From Tissierellia bacterium (GTDB lineage Bacteria > Bacillota > Clostridia > Tissierellales > Peptoniphilaceae): DNA of 64,000 nt. Position 1 is the first letter of the stretch. Every line of letters begins with the position of its first letter. The DNA is taken from the NCBI GenBank assembly GCA_030537875.1, contig JAUNVC010000005.1, positions 1 through 64,000 on the forward strand. The letters run 5' to 3'. Below are positions 10,295-19,057 of the stretch, piece after piece. The position numbers and the translations under genes are program-made. A model generated the notes under the pieces. That model did not search any database. It saw nothing but the letters and a program-made list of their open reading frames with translations, and was not told the DNA's origin.

Positions 10295-11674
10295 CTAAAA
10301 CTCACAGTGATTTACAGTCCGTGGGAACAAGGTTACATCTCTGATGTTGTCCACTCCTGTCATGTACATAACCATTCTTTCAAACCCCAATCCAAAACCC
10401 GAGTGAATGGTGGTCCCATATTTTCTAAGATCTAGGTACCAATAATAATCTTCGGGGCTGAGGTCAAATTCCTTCATTTTTTGTAAGAGCACATCATACC
10501 GCTCTTCCCTTTGGCTGCCCCCAATGATTTCTCCGATACCAGGAACCAATAAGTCACAAGCTGCAACCGTTTTTCCGTCCTCATTTAGCTTCATGTAAAA
10601 TGCCTTAATTCCCTTCGGATAATCGGTAATAAATACGGGACTATCAAAGTGTTTTTCTGCCAAGTATCTCTCGTGTTCTCTCCCCAAATCGTCACCCCAC
10701 TCTGGGTACACTTCAAATGTAACAGGGGCTTTTTGTAATATTTCAATGGCGTCGGTATAACTCAAACGGGGATATTCGCTTTCAACAATCTTTCTCAGTT
10801 TCTCCAGTAAGCCCTTCTCCACAAATTGATCAAAAAACTTCATTTCCTTAGGGCATTTTTCCAATGTGTACTGTATGATGAAACGCATCATATCCTCAGC
10901 CACTTCCATGTTTTGGGTCAAATCACAAAAAGCCATTTCCGGTTCAATCATCCAAAACTCTGCAGCATGGACTTTCGTATTGGATTTATCTGCACGGAAT
11001 GTGGGACCAAAGGTGTAAATATTCCGGAAGGCCTGCGCAAAGGTCTCTCCTTCCAACTGACCGGTGACAGCCAAATTGACAGGTTTCCCAAAGAAATCAC
11101 AACCAAAGTCAACTTCTCCATCTTTCATGGGAATGTTCTTCAAATCCATGGAAGTCACGTGGAAGATTTCTCCGGCTCCTTCCCCATCAAAAGCAGAAAT
11201 AAGTGGCGTGTGGGCATAGACAAAACCTCTGGATTGGAAAAACTCATGAATTGCAAAAGCCAATACAGAGCGTACTCGATAGACCGCACGGAATAAATTG
11301 GTTCTCGGACGAAGATGTGCGATGGTTCTAAGATATTCCCTTGTATGTCTTTTCTTTTGCAAGGGATAATCCTCTGCACTGTCCCCATGGAGAATAATTT
11401 CTGTAGCCTTGATTTCGAAGGGTTGCTGCATCTCCGGTGTGACGACGACAGTACCTTCCACCTCAAGAGCAGCGCTTAAGTTGAATCGTTTGACTTCATC
11501 AAAATTGGACAACTCTTGGTCAAAAACAATTTGTACACTTTCAAAGTCCGTTCCATCATTGAGTTCAATAAAGCCAAAATTTTTAGAATCTCGAAGATTG
11601 CGAATCCAACCTTGCACCTCTACGGTCTGTCCTTCTAAATCTTTATATTTCTGTAATAATTCTCTGAGTTCCAT
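10295..11674 (-). CDS. asnS: Asparaginyl-tRNA synthetase
   Basis: AsnS charges tRNA-Asn with asparagine. The 459-residue class IIb enzyme has an N-terminal OB-fold anticodon domain (about 1-110, [22 protein letters not shown]), motif 2 ([20 protein letters not shown]) and motif 3 ([15 protein letters not shown]). It is the first gene of an apparent operon with leuS and the glmU block. A strong promoter and a short leader with an attenuator-like hairpin precede it. Because direct tRNA-Asn charging exists, the GatCAB enzyme elsewhere in the window is probably needed mainly for Gln-tRNA; this is inference. Confidence 0.97.
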   Translation of the reverse strand: MELRELLQKYKDLEGQTVEVQGWIRNLRDSKNFGFIELNDGTDFESVQIVFDQELSNFDEVKRFNLSAALEVEGTVVVTPEMQQPFEIKATEIILHGDSAEDYPLQKKRHTREYLRTIAHLRPRTNLFRAVYRVRSVLAFAIHEFFQSRGFVYAHTPLISAFDGEGAGEIFHVTSMDLKNIPMKDGEVDFGCDFFGKPVNLAVTGQLEGETFAQAFRNIYTFGPTFRADKSNTKVHAAEFWMIEPEMAFCDLTQNMEVAEDMMRFIIQYTLEKCPKEMKFFDQFVEKGLLEKLRKIVESEYPRLSYTDAIEILQKAPVTFEVYPEWGDDLGREHERYLAEKHFDSPVFITDYPKGIKAFYMKLNEDGKTVAACDLLVPGIGEIIGGSQREERYDVLLQKMKEFDLSPEDYYWYLDLRKYGTTIHSGFGLGFERMVMYMTGVDNIRDVTLFPRTVNHCEF

Positions 11675-11687
11675 ACTTCCCTCCTAT

Positions 11688-11743
11688 AAAAATAAGCTTC
11701 TCCACCAAAGTGAGAAGCTCTTCCTGTCCATACCCTTTGGTAT
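11688..11743 (-). promoter_or_regulatory. asnS leader with attenuator-like hairpin
   Basis: The predicted transcript starts near 11743 with a small hairpin ATACC-AAAG-GGTAT (11730-11743). An 8-bp perfect stem AGCTTCTC / GAGAAGCT follows (11695-11719), with T residues after it (11688-11694) just before the asnS ribosome binding site. The loop of this terminator-like hairpin contains CTTTGGT, the exact complement of ACCAAAG in the first hairpin. The two could pair as an alternative or pseudoknotted form. No T-box sequence is present. Regulation by attenuation is inference from the layout. Confidence 0.5.
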
Positions 11744-11749
11744 AGCTAA

Positions 11750-11778
11750 ATCATAGCACAAAACAGGCTTGCTTTCAA
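11750..11778 (-). promoter_or_regulatory. asnS promoter
   Basis: On the minus strand TTGAAA (11773-11778) and TATGAT (11750-11755) are separated by exactly 17 nt. The -35 element lies immediately after the divIC stop codon. Confidence 0.75.
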
Positions 11779-12081
11779 CTATTCTAAAGGATCTTCTTCC
11801 TTTTCTTTGTCCAAGTCTATGATCAGAATTTCTCTCGGTTTAATCATTCCTCTTTCTCTTGCGGATTTTTCAATAAACTCAAAGGTATTGGAATGTTTTA
11901 AATCATAATTCAAGCGATCTAACTGAATTTGAAGTGCCCTTGTTTCTTTTCTCAATTGTGACTCGATGGTTTTTAAGCGACGGATTTCTTTTCTAGTCGT
12001 CGTATATTTGGACACAAAAAGTACCAGTATCAAAACCAGACCAATATAAAATAAGGTTCGTATCACTTGCTTTTTTGACAT
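11779..12081 (-). CDS. divIC: Septum formation initiator, DivIC/FtsB type
   Basis: This is a 100-residue bitopic membrane protein of the divisome. It has a short basic N-terminus, one transmembrane segment at about 8-23, and a coiled coil at about 30-60 with regularly spaced Leu and Glu/Arg. The conserved C-terminal part reads FEFIEKSARERGMIKPREI, typical of the DivIC/FtsB family. Its ATG overlaps the stop of rqcP (TAATG). The rqcP-divIC pairing is conserved in Firmicutes and supports the assignment over FtsL. Confidence 0.85.
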   Translation of the reverse strand: MSKKQVIRTLFYIGLVLILVLFVSKYTTTRKEIRRLKTIESQLRKETRALQIQLDRLNYDLKHSNTFEFIEKSARERGMIKPREILIIDLDKEKEEDPLE

Positions 12082-12308
12082 TATCCCTTCAACCTCACAT
12101 ATCCACTCTCATTTTTTTCTAGGGAAATCACTTCATATTCTGTCTTTCCCCGTTCTGTGTCCAGCAAAATAATATCCCCAATCTCCACATTGGTGGAAGG
12201 CTTGGCATCTTTATGATTCACCTTGACGAATCCTTTGAGGATGGCCTCCTTCGAAACGGTTCTTCTTTTGATAATTCTAGAAACCTTCAAAAACTTATCC
12301 AAGCGCAA
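12081..12308 (-). CDS. rqcP: S4-domain RNA-binding protein RqcP (YabO family)
   Basis: The 75-residue protein is essentially one S4 RNA-binding domain: [21 protein letters not shown], then a loop [20 protein letters not shown]. RqcP-family proteins bind stalled 50S subunits with RqcH and help add Ala tails to incomplete chains. The sequence is close to B. subtilis YabO in its N-terminal half and in position beside divIC. It starts 1 nt after the upstream phosphatase gene ends. Confidence 0.85.
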   Translation of the reverse strand: MRLDKFLKVSRIIKRRTVSKEAILKGFVKVNHKDAKPSTNVEIGDIILLDTERGKTEYEVISLEKNESGYVRLKG

Positions 12309-12309
12309 A

Positions 12310-13416
12310 CTATTCCTCTCCTTTATAATGAATTAAGAGCGCACACATATCATCTTCTTGTTTGTCACCACTAAACATATAGATTGCCTTCTTTAAACTC
12401 TCCAAAATCTGATCTGGGTTTTTCTTGATTTCGCTAATAATTCTTTCAATCCCAAATTCTTCTCCCCTTTGATTTCTCGCCTCTAAAATTCCATCGGTGA
12501 GTAAAAGGATTTTATCTCCTGGGTAAAATCGTAGAATATTTTCTTTAAAATCAATAGTTTCAAAAAGCGCTGTCACTGGCTTTCCAGAAATAGTAATTGT
12601 CTCCACGTCCCTTCCTCGAATAAAAAACATGGGACAATTGTGGCCCGCATTGGAATAGGAAAGTGTATTCTCTTTTGTATCTATGAGGACGTGGAACATG
12701 GTCAAATATTGATCCATATCCAATCCTAAGTTGAGAAAGCGACGATGTAATTGCTTAAGATCGTAGGCAGAACTATGAAAATCTTCCAAGCTCCGCATGG
12801 TCTCTCTCACAAATACGGTGACCATGGCAGCTGCCACACCGTGGCCAGCCACATCACAGACATAGGCAGAGGTCACGTTACGACCAATGGGAACTACATC
12901 AAAGATATCCCCGCTCAAGGGTTCGCATGGGGTATAAAAATACTTAAAATCAATGGGGCCAAGATTGGCGTTTCTGGGTAGAATTGATTGTTGAATTTTT
13001 TTCGTCAACTGCAAATCTCGACTTAGATTTTCATTGTGGAGTTTCAATGCATATTCTACTTTTCGCTCAGCCGTCACATCCCTATAGACTTCCACTATGG
13101 CGGTGACCACATTTTGATTGTCTGTAATGGGCGCGCTTACCACGTTAAAATACCGTCCATCATAATGAATGTTTGCACTATGGACATGGTTTTTTTCTTT
13201 TTCTGTCAGTGGTCGTGGGCTTTTAAAAATATCACTCTCATGAACGACACTTAAACTCTCTAAAAACATTCCCTGTGGATCAAAATTCAATTCTTCACGC
13301 AAGGCCTTGTTTGCATACACAATTCTCCCAAACAAATCTGTAATCTTTACCCAGTCTGGGATAAAATCTAAAATGGCCAAATTGTTCTCGATATCTATTA
13401 AATTAAACTGATGCAT
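12310..13416 (-). CDS. PAS-domain PP2C-type serine phosphatase (RsbU/SpoIIE-like)
   Basis: This predicted cytoplasmic protein of 368 residues has a PAS domain at about 10-125 ([23 protein letters not shown]), ending in the usual [15 protein letters not shown] helix, and then a SpoIIE-type PP2C domain. Key elements are the SGDIFDVV and [11 protein letters not shown] acidic metal-binding motifs and the [12 protein letters not shown] motif. Such enzymes usually dephosphorylate anti-sigma-factor antagonists. The start at 13416 has GAGAGGTG upstream and lies inside the end of the methyltransferase gene. In Bacilli spoIIE lies near divIC, but this protein lacks the SpoIIE membrane domain. No antagonist gene is adjacent. 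Confidence 0.85.
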   Translation of the reverse strand: MHQFNLIDIENNLAILDFIPDWVKITDLFGRIVYANKALREELNFDPQGMFLESLSVVHESDIFKSPRPLTEKEKNHVHSANIHYDGRYFNVVSAPITDNQNVVTAIVEVYRDVTAERKVEYALKLHNENLSRDLQLTKKIQQSILPRNANLGPIDFKYFYTPCEPLSGDIFDVVPIGRNVTSAYVCDVAGHGVAAAMVTVFVRETMRSLEDFHSSAYDLKQLHRRFLNLGLDMDQYLTMFHVLIDTKENTLSYSNAGHNCPMFFIRGRDVETITISGKPVTALFETIDFKENILRFYPGDKILLLTDGILEARNQRGEEFGIERIISEIKKNPDQILESLKKAIYMFSGDKQEDDMCALLIHYKGEE

Positions 13417-14548
13417 AATCACCTCTCGGTGGCCTGGGACCAATAAATGAGGAAAAATAGGTTTGTATTTTTCCGTTGTATAGTTTTCTGTTTTTATCCG
13501 GTTTTCTTCCCAAGGCCTCAGCTAGTTTTGGATAGTCAGTAATCACATATATGGACCATGTTGGCAGGGTATCTATTAAAGTTTTAAAATTTCCATAGGT
13601 CCGATCCAAAGTACCATCATCCAATCGAATACCATAGGGTGGGTTGGTGATGATTACACCATACGTATCGGAAACCTCAACTTTGCGAACTTCCTTGGTA
13701 AAAAAGAAAATATCCCTATCCAATGAGATTCTCGCTGAATTCTCCCTTGCCACCATAATCATTCTTCGATCGTAATCGCTACCTGTAATATTTAACTTTT
13801 GGCCTCTCTTCATGAGGTCTTTTACTTCCTGCCGCGCCTCTTTTAAAACGGAGGACTTCATAAAATGAAAATGCTCACAATGAAATCTCCGCAAGGAACC
13901 AGGAGCAATATTTTTCCCGATCATGGCCGCTTCAATGGGAATGGTTCCCGATCCTGTAAAAGGATCCAAAAAAGGACGGTCCGCATTCCAATAAGATAAT
14001 TGAATCATGGCAGCAGCCAAAGTTTCTTTAATAGGAGCGGCTCCTTGTTGCTCTCGATATCCTCTGCGATGAAGTCCGGGGCCCGAAGTGTTTAAATAGA
14101 GCGTCGCAACATCGTTTAACAGCGAAATTTCAAAAACATATCGTGAACCTGTTTTTTCATAATATTCTTTTTTGTAGGTCTGATTTAACTTGTCAATGAT
14201 GGCCCGTTCTGTAATTCTCTGACAATCTGAAATAGAGAAAAGCTCCGAATTATGACTTCTCCCATTGACTGTAAAATGGGCATCTTCTTCCAAAAGTTCA
14301 GCCCAGGGATAGGCATAGATTCCTTGATAGAGTTCCTCAAAACTTCTAGCTGGAAACTCTAAGACATTCCACTGTACACGCTCGGCGGTACGCAGCCATA
14401 AATTGCTTCGAATCAGCGCATCTTGCTCTCCCTCAAAGACAACATGACCATCCGTCACTCCCAGTAACGGATACCCTAAATTTAAAATTTCTCTTTTTAA
14501 AACACTCTCCACACCAAAGTGGCAAGTTGCAGTTAAAGTATATTTCAT
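13403..14548 (-). CDS. rlmL: THUMP-domain 23S rRNA guanine methyltransferase (RlmL/YpsC-like)
   Basis: The 381-residue protein has an N-terminal THUMP RNA-binding region (about 1-165) and a class I SAM methyltransferase domain (about 165-381). Motif I is DPFTGSGTIPIEAAMIG and the catalytic motif is NPPYGIRL. This matches Firmicute YpsC and the N-terminal half of E. coli RlmKL, which makes m2G in 23S rRNA; it is not the RlmK half. It begins a run with the PP2C phosphatase, rqcP and divIC. Substrate base is inferred from family only. Confidence 0.85.
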   Translation of the reverse strand: MKYTLTATCHFGVESVLKREILNLGYPLLGVTDGHVVFEGEQDALIRSNLWLRTAERVQWNVLEFPARSFEELYQGIYAYPWAELLEEDAHFTVNGRSHNSELFSISDCQRITERAIIDKLNQTYKKEYYEKTGSRYVFEISLLNDVATLYLNTSGPGLHRRGYREQQGAAPIKETLAAAMIQLSYWNADRPFLDPFTGSGTIPIEAAMIGKNIAPGSLRRFHCEHFHFMKSSVLKEARQEVKDLMKRGQKLNITGSDYDRRMIMVARENSARISLDRDIFFFTKEVRKVEVSDTYGVIITNPPYGIRLDDGTLDRTYGNFKTLIDTLPTWSIYVITDYPKLAEALGRKPDKNRKLYNGKIQTYFSSFIGPRPPRGDYASV

Positions 14549-14565
14549 ATTGCCTCCTAAATTCC

Positions 14566-14571
14566 ATTATA
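14566..14571 (-). promoter_or_regulatory. Probable -10 element of the rlmL-like gene
   Basis: TATAAT with TG at the extended -10 position lies 18 nt upstream of the methyltransferase start on the minus strand. The -35 region is only a T-run. It is divergent from the tyrS promoter 30 nt away. Confidence 0.45.
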
Positions 14572-14600
14572 ACATGATTGATTTATTAAAAAAAGCCACC

Positions 14601-14629
14601 TTGACAGCTCCCATTCTTTTTGGTAAAAT
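14601..14629 (+). promoter_or_regulatory. tyrS promoter
   Basis: TTGACA (14601-14606) and TAAAAT (14624-14629) are spaced by 17 nt. Transcription should begin near 14636, right at the first base pair of the T-box stem I. Confidence 0.8.
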
Positions 14630-14635
14630 AAATTC

Positions 14636-14783
14636 ATCGTTAGTAGCCCCATGGGTGAATTACGCACGATTTTGTATCTGTCGAGAAATACGACAGCGGC
14701 CTTCTCCGTTATGGAAATAGAGATGGATGTCCATGAACAAAGGTGGTACCGCGGTTGAACGCCCTTTGATTTGGACTTTTTTT
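14636..14783 (+). ncRNA. tyrS T-box leader with very short stem I
   Basis: The T-box core AAAGGTGGTACCGCG is at 14739-14753. Its bulge TGGT matches a tRNA 3' end ACCA, as expected for tRNA-Tyr with discriminator A. Stem I appears to be only 35 nt: ATCGT/ACGAT closes a specifier loop with AGTA on the 5' side (14642-14645) and GAAT followed by TAC on the 3' side; TAC (14661-14663) is a Tyr codon. The apex is just CCC-CAT-GGG. A second hairpin, CTGTCG/CGACAG, is at 14678-14696. The antiterminator helix pairs AAAGG and GCG with CGC and CCTTT. An outer GTCCA/TGGAC helix is followed by seven T. Low Tyr-tRNA charging should raise tyrS expression. Confidence 0.9.
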
Positions 14784-14798
14784 ATTTAGGAGGTAAAT

Positions 14799-16016
14799 AT
14801 GCGCTTAGTTGATGAACTCAAAGCAAGAGGTCTCATTGATCAGATGACCTATCCCGAAGAATTAGAAAAAAAATTAAATGATGAAAAAATTGTATTCTAT
14901 GCTGGATTTGATTGTACTGCTGACTCCTTAACCGTGGGACATTACTTCCTATTGACGCAGATGAAGCGATTGCAAAATGCAGGGCATATTCCCATTTGTT
15001 TGATCGGAGGAGGAACCACCTTGGTGGGAGATCCCAGTGGCAGAGATGAAATGCGTCAGTTGATGGGAAATGATTTTATCGATCATAACGCCCAAAGATT
15101 TGAAAGCCAACTCCGCCGTTTTCTTGAGCTGGACGGCACCAAGGGAATGGTATTAAACAATCGCGATTGGCTCACCAAACTCAACTTCTTAGATTTTGTC
15201 AGAGACATTGGAGTCCACTATAATGTCAATAGAATGCTCACCTTTGACTGTTATCAAAATCGGATGAAAGATGGACTCACATTCTTTGAATTCTCCTATA
15301 TGCTCATGCAAGGATACGATTTCCTCCGCCTATACAGAGACCATCATTGTATTCTTCAAATCGGTGGAAGCGACCAATGGAGCAATATGCTCGGAGGATA
15401 TGAATTGGTTCGAAAGATAGAGCAAGACAAAGTCTACTGTTTAACCTTTCCATTACTCGCCCGAGCCGACGGAGTCAAAATGGGAAAATCCATGGGTGGT
15501 GCCGTTTGGCTCGATGAAGAAAAAACCTCTCCCTATGATTTATATCAATACTTCCGCAACCGTGATGATTCACAAATTGAGCAAATGCTCAAAGCACTCA
15601 CCTTCTTGCCCTTAGAAGAAATTGAACGAATCGTAAAGGAAGAACATATCAATCGCCAAAAAGAAATCTTGGCCTATGAAATCACCAAGGATATCCACGG
15701 CAAAGAAAAAGCAGATCAAGCCATTGAAACAGCCCGATCCCTCTTTGGCGGCGGAAACAATTTAGAAAATATGCCCAGCTTTGAACTTCCAAAGGAAGAG
15801 GTCAAAGATGGCATTGGATTATTACACCTTCTCACCAAGAGTGGACTTTGTTCCTCCAATTCCGAAGGACGCTCCCTCGTTCAACAAGGCGGTATTTCTA
15901 TGGACGACGAAAAAATAGAAGACCCCCGTTATCAAGTGTCCGTTGAGGAATTAGAAAAAGGCTTTATCTTGCGAAAAGGCAAAAAGAAATATTTGAAAAT
16001 AAAACTCCAATCCTAA
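14799..16016 (+). CDS. tyrS: Tyrosyl-tRNA synthetase
   Basis: TyrS charges tRNA-Tyr. The 405-residue class I enzyme has the HIGH-type motif in DSLTVGHYFLL, the tyrosine-site segment QGYDFLRLY, and a KMSKS-type loop (KMGKSMGGAVW). A C-terminal S4 RNA-binding domain covers about 340-405 (LVQQGGISMDDEKIEDP). An AGGAGG site precedes the ATG. The T-box leader with Tyr codon TAC independently supports the identity. It is one of only four genes on the plus strand. Confidence 0.98.
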   Translation: MRLVDELKARGLIDQMTYPEELEKKLNDEKIVFYAGFDCTADSLTVGHYFLLTQMKRLQNAGHIPICLIGGGTTLVGDPSGRDEMRQLMGNDFIDHNAQRFESQLRRFLELDGTKGMVLNNRDWLTKLNFLDFVRDIGVHYNVNRMLTFDCYQNRMKDGLTFFEFSYMLMQGYDFLRLYRDHHCILQIGGSDQWSNMLGGYELVRKIEQDKVYCLTFPLLARADGVKMGKSMGGAVWLDEEKTSPYDLYQYFRNRDDSQIEQMLKALTFLPLEEIERIVKEEHINRQKEILAYEITKDIHGKEKADQAIETARSLFGGGNNLENMPSFELPKEEVKDGIGLLHLLTKSGLCSSNSEGRSLVQQGGISMDDEKIEDPRYQVSVEELEKGFILRKGKKKYLKIKLQS

Positions 16017-16022
16017 TAAAAA

Positions 16023-16058
16023 AGAGAGCTAGGGTCATTTCCAAAGCTCTCTATTTTA
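16023..16058. terminator. Bidirectional terminator between tyrS and engB
   Basis: An 8-bp stem AGAGAGCT / AGCTCTCT (16023-16052) is flanked by A-runs on the left and T-rich sequence on the right, so it can terminate both tyrS and the convergent tig-to-engB operon. Confidence 0.8.
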
Positions 16059-16061
16059 TTG

Positions 16062-16649
16062 CTATTCTATAATCGTTTCTATCTTTTGACGAAGTTCTTC
16101 TAAATGATATTTCTTCTCCGAAGAAAAAGGAAATATCTCTTCTTTTGTTCCCAGGGTGTTTCGGATCACTTTCTTTGCTTGGTCCCACTTCCCCCTGGCA
16201 ATTTTATCTGCTTTTGTGGCAACGATGAGAGAGGGTATCTCATAATATTGGATATAACGATACATTTCTACATCCAATGCACTGGGAGCGTGGCGTATAT
16301 CCAAGATGAGAAAAATAGCCTTCAGGTTCTCTCTTTCTGTTAGATAGGTGTCAATATAGCCTGCCCACTTTTCCTTCTCCTTTTTTGATGCCACCGCATA
16401 GCCATACCCTGGCAAGTCCACCAATCGAACTACGGAATTGATGTTGTAGAAGTTAATGGTTCTCGTCTTTCCCGGCTTGGAAGATGTTCTCGCCAAATTT
16501 CGGCGATTCATAACAGCATTTAATAAAGAACTTTTTCCCACATTGGATCGCCCAGCAAGGGCAATCTCTGGTAGATTAGGTTCTGGATACTGGTCTGGAT
16601 ACACCGCGACAGTTTCAAGTTCGGCGCTTACAATCTTATTTAAGTGCAC
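16062..16649 (-). CDS. engB: Ribosome biogenesis GTPase EngB (YsxC/YihA)
   Basis: This small GTPase acts in late 50S subunit assembly. The 195-residue protein has G1 GRSNVGKSS, G3 DLPGYGYA and G4 TKADK in the usual EngB spacing and ends near the family's usual length. I chose the GTG at 16649 because AGGTGAGG lies 9 nt upstream; a GTG at 16664 would place the ribosome binding site inside the gene. The start overlaps the 3' end of lon by 14 nt. The lon-engB arrangement is common in Firmicutes. Confidence 0.93.
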   Translation of the reverse strand: MHLNKIVSAELETVAVYPDQYPEPNLPEIALAGRSNVGKSSLLNAVMNRRNLARTSSKPGKTRTINFYNINSVVRLVDLPGYGYAVASKKEKEKWAGYIDTYLTERENLKAIFLILDIRHAPSALDVEMYRYIQYYEIPSLIVATKADKIARGKWDQAKKVIRNTLGTKEEIFPFSSEKKYHLEELRQKIETIIE

Positions 16650-18966
16650 GATCAAAAACCTCACCTACATTTTTCACAAATATAAATTCCATATCTTCTT
16701 TGGCTCGTTCTGGAATTTCAATCATATCTTTTCGGTTCTCCTCTGGGACAATGACTGTTTTGATTCCCATTCGTTGCGCTGCCAAGACTTTGGATTTTAA
16801 TCCACCAATGGCAAGAACTCTTCCCGTGATGGTGAGCTCTCCTGTCATGGCTACGTAACGATCCACCGGACGCTTGGTAAGCGCAGATAAAATGGAAGTT
16901 GCCATGGTAATTCCGGCGCTGGGTCCATCTTTGGGCACAGCTCCTTCTGGCACGTGAACGTGAATGTCATATTTTTTATAAAAGTCCTCTTCTACGCCGA
17001 GTTCTTCCCAGTTGGCACGGATATATGAAACGGCTGCAATGGCAGATTCTTTCATCACATCTCCCAATTTCCCGGTAAGTCGAACTTTTCCATTCCCGGC
17101 GGTAATCAAAGTTTCCACCTGTAATGTAGAGCCTCCCACCGAGGTCCAAGCCAATCCATTGGCCACGCCCACCCGATCTTTTCTATCGGTCAAGTCAAAG
17201 GTATATTTTCTCGGTCCCAAGATAGATTCTATATCCACTTTTTTCACCGATACTTTATCCTTTTTGCCGGCAGCCAAATCAACAACAGATTTGCGAATGA
17301 CCTTGGCTATGGTTCTTTCCAAGTTTCGAACACCCGCTTCTCTGGTGTAATATTCAATGATTTCATTGATGGCACCCTTGGTGATTGTAAAATTCTTTCT
17401 CGTTACACCATTGTTTTTCATCTGTTTTTTTACCAGATACTTGGTGGCTATGTTCATCTTCTCCTCATCGGTATATCCACTGATATGGATAATCTCCATC
17501 CGATCCATGAGGGCCGGTGGAATATCCAATGAGTTGGCCGTGGTGAGAAAGAGCACTTGACTTAAGTCAAAGGGTAAATCCAGATAATGATCGGTGAAAT
17601 CCTTGTTTTGCTCTGGATCTAAGACCTCCAGCAATGCAGAGGCGGGATCTCCCCTAAAGTCTGAATTGATCTTATCAATTTCATCCAAGAGGAAGACCGG
17701 ATTATTGCTCCCCGCTTTTTTTAGGCCGGAGATGATTCTTCCTGGTAGCGCTCCGACATAGGTTCTTCTATGTCCACGAATCTCTGCTTCATCTCGAACG
17801 CCACCTAGGCTCATGCGCACAAAATCCCTGTCTAGAGCCTCGGCAATTGATTTTGCAATACTTGTTTTTCCAACTCCAGGAGGTCCCACAAAGAGCAAAA
17901 TATTTCCCTTGGAATCGGGATTTAATTTTTTTACAGATAAATATTCTATAATTCTTTCTTTGACATCGTTGAGTCCATAATGGTCTCGGTCTAGGATTGT
18001 CTTTGCATATTCTATATCCAAGTCAGCTGGCCGCGATTCCTGCCATGGCAATTCTAGAATCCAATCAATGTAGGTTCGGATGACGCCCGCTTCAGCTACA
18101 TTGTATGCATTGGCACTCAACCTCTTGAGCTCTTTCAATGCCTTTTCAGTGGCCTCTTTGGGCATTTCTTTTTGCATAATCCGCTTTTTCAGCTCATCGA
18201 TTTCGGCATGAATTTCTTCATCTTCACCGAGCTCTTTACGAATCGCCTTAATCTGCTCTCGCAAATAATATTCTTTTTGAATTTGATTCATCTGGTTGCG
18301 AACACGGACATTGATCTTTTCTTCCAATTTCAAAATGTCCAATTCTTTTTGTAAAATTCCGTGTTCGACTTCCAATCTCTTTTTTACATCCAGCTCTTTT
18401 AAGATACTTTGAAACTCCTCTTCCGAGAGAATCGTAATAGCTGCTACTTGATCTGTCAATCGACCGGGATCTTCCTCTTCGTAAATGTTTATAAAGGATC
18501 TCTCAGAGATTTTCGGATTGATATTAATATAAGTTTCAATATCAGATTTCACCAAGCGGCTAAGTGCTTCCAATTCTTCGGTATGGGGTAGTGAATTATC
18601 TATATAATCGTATGCGGTTATATTGGCTTCAATGTATTCATTTTCCATGGTCAATTGATCAATACGACCACGACAAAGCCCTTCGACTAGTACACGCATT
18701 CCACCTTGAGGCAACCGCAACATTTGCTTAAATTTTGCCACCGTTCCCCATTGAAAATAATCACTTGAACTGGGATTGTCAATCATGGGATCTTTTTGTG
18801 TAACCAAAAGAACCAAAGAGTCTTTCATGCTGGCCACTTCAATGGCTCTCATGCTCTTTTCTCTTCCCACATCAAAGTGAATGACCATATAGGGAAATAC
18901 GGAGAGTCCCCTCAATGGAATCACCGGCATATTCATCTTTTCAATTTTATAACAGGTATTTGTCAT
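16636..18966 (-). CDS. lon: ATP-dependent protease LonA
   Basis: Lon degrades misfolded and regulatory proteins in the cytoplasm. The 776-residue product has the LAN substrate-binding domain (about 10-200), a coiled-coil linker, an AAA+ module with Walker A GPPGVGKTS and Walker B VFLLDEIDK, and a C-terminal protease domain with the catalytic Ser in DGPSAGITM and a Lys about 43 residues later (GGLKSKVLAA). GGAGGGAAAAG precedes the ATG. It has its own promoter after a weak clpX terminator. No CIRCE or CtsR-like repeats are visible upstream. Confidence 0.98.
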   Translation of the reverse strand: MTNTCYKIEKMNMPVIPLRGLSVFPYMVIHFDVGREKSMRAIEVASMKDSLVLLVTQKDPMIDNPSSSDYFQWGTVAKFKQMLRLPQGGMRVLVEGLCRGRIDQLTMENEYIEANITAYDYIDNSLPHTEELEALSRLVKSDIETYININPKISERSFINIYEEEDPGRLTDQVAAITILSEEEFQSILKELDVKKRLEVEHGILQKELDILKLEEKINVRVRNQMNQIQKEYYLREQIKAIRKELGEDEEIHAEIDELKKRIMQKEMPKEATEKALKELKRLSANAYNVAEAGVIRTYIDWILELPWQESRPADLDIEYAKTILDRDHYGLNDVKERIIEYLSVKKLNPDSKGNILLFVGPPGVGKTSIAKSIAEALDRDFVRMSLGGVRDEAEIRGHRRTYVGALPGRIISGLKKAGSNNPVFLLDEIDKINSDFRGDPASALLEVLDPEQNKDFTDHYLDLPFDLSQVLFLTTANSLDIPPALMDRMEIIHISGYTDEEKMNIATKYLVKKQMKNNGVTRKNFTITKGAINEIIEYYTREAGVRNLERTIAKVIRKSVVDLAAGKKDKVSVKKVDIESILGPRKYTFDLTDRKDRVGVANGLAWTSVGGSTLQVETLITAGNGKVRLTGKLGDVMKESAIAAVSYIRANWEELGVEEDFYKKYDIHVHVPEGAVPKDGPSAGITMATSILSALTKRPVDRYVAMTGELTITGRVLAIGGLKSKVLAAQRMGIKTVIVPEENRKDMIEIPERAKEDMEFIFVKNVGEVFDRALK

Positions 18967-18992
18967 CTTTTCCCTCCATTTATACTCGCCCT

Positions 18993-19021
18993 ATTATACC
19001 ATATACCACATCGACTGAAAA
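18993..19021 (-). promoter_or_regulatory. lon promoter
   Basis: TTTTCA (19016-19021), a 17-nt spacer and TATAAT (18993-18998) lie 27 nt upstream of the lon start on the minus strand. The -35 matches 4 of 6 consensus bases. Confidence 0.6.
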
Positions 19022-19032
19022 CTAATCATAAA

Positions 19033-19057
19033 AGTGAAAGCTCACAACCGTGAGCTT
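19033..19057 (-). terminator. Weak terminator at the end of clpX
   Basis: AAGCTCAC / GTGAGCTT forms an 8-bp stem with loop GGTT (19039-19057). It overlaps the clpX stop codon. The following T-run is interrupted, so read-through into lon is likely. Confidence 0.5.
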
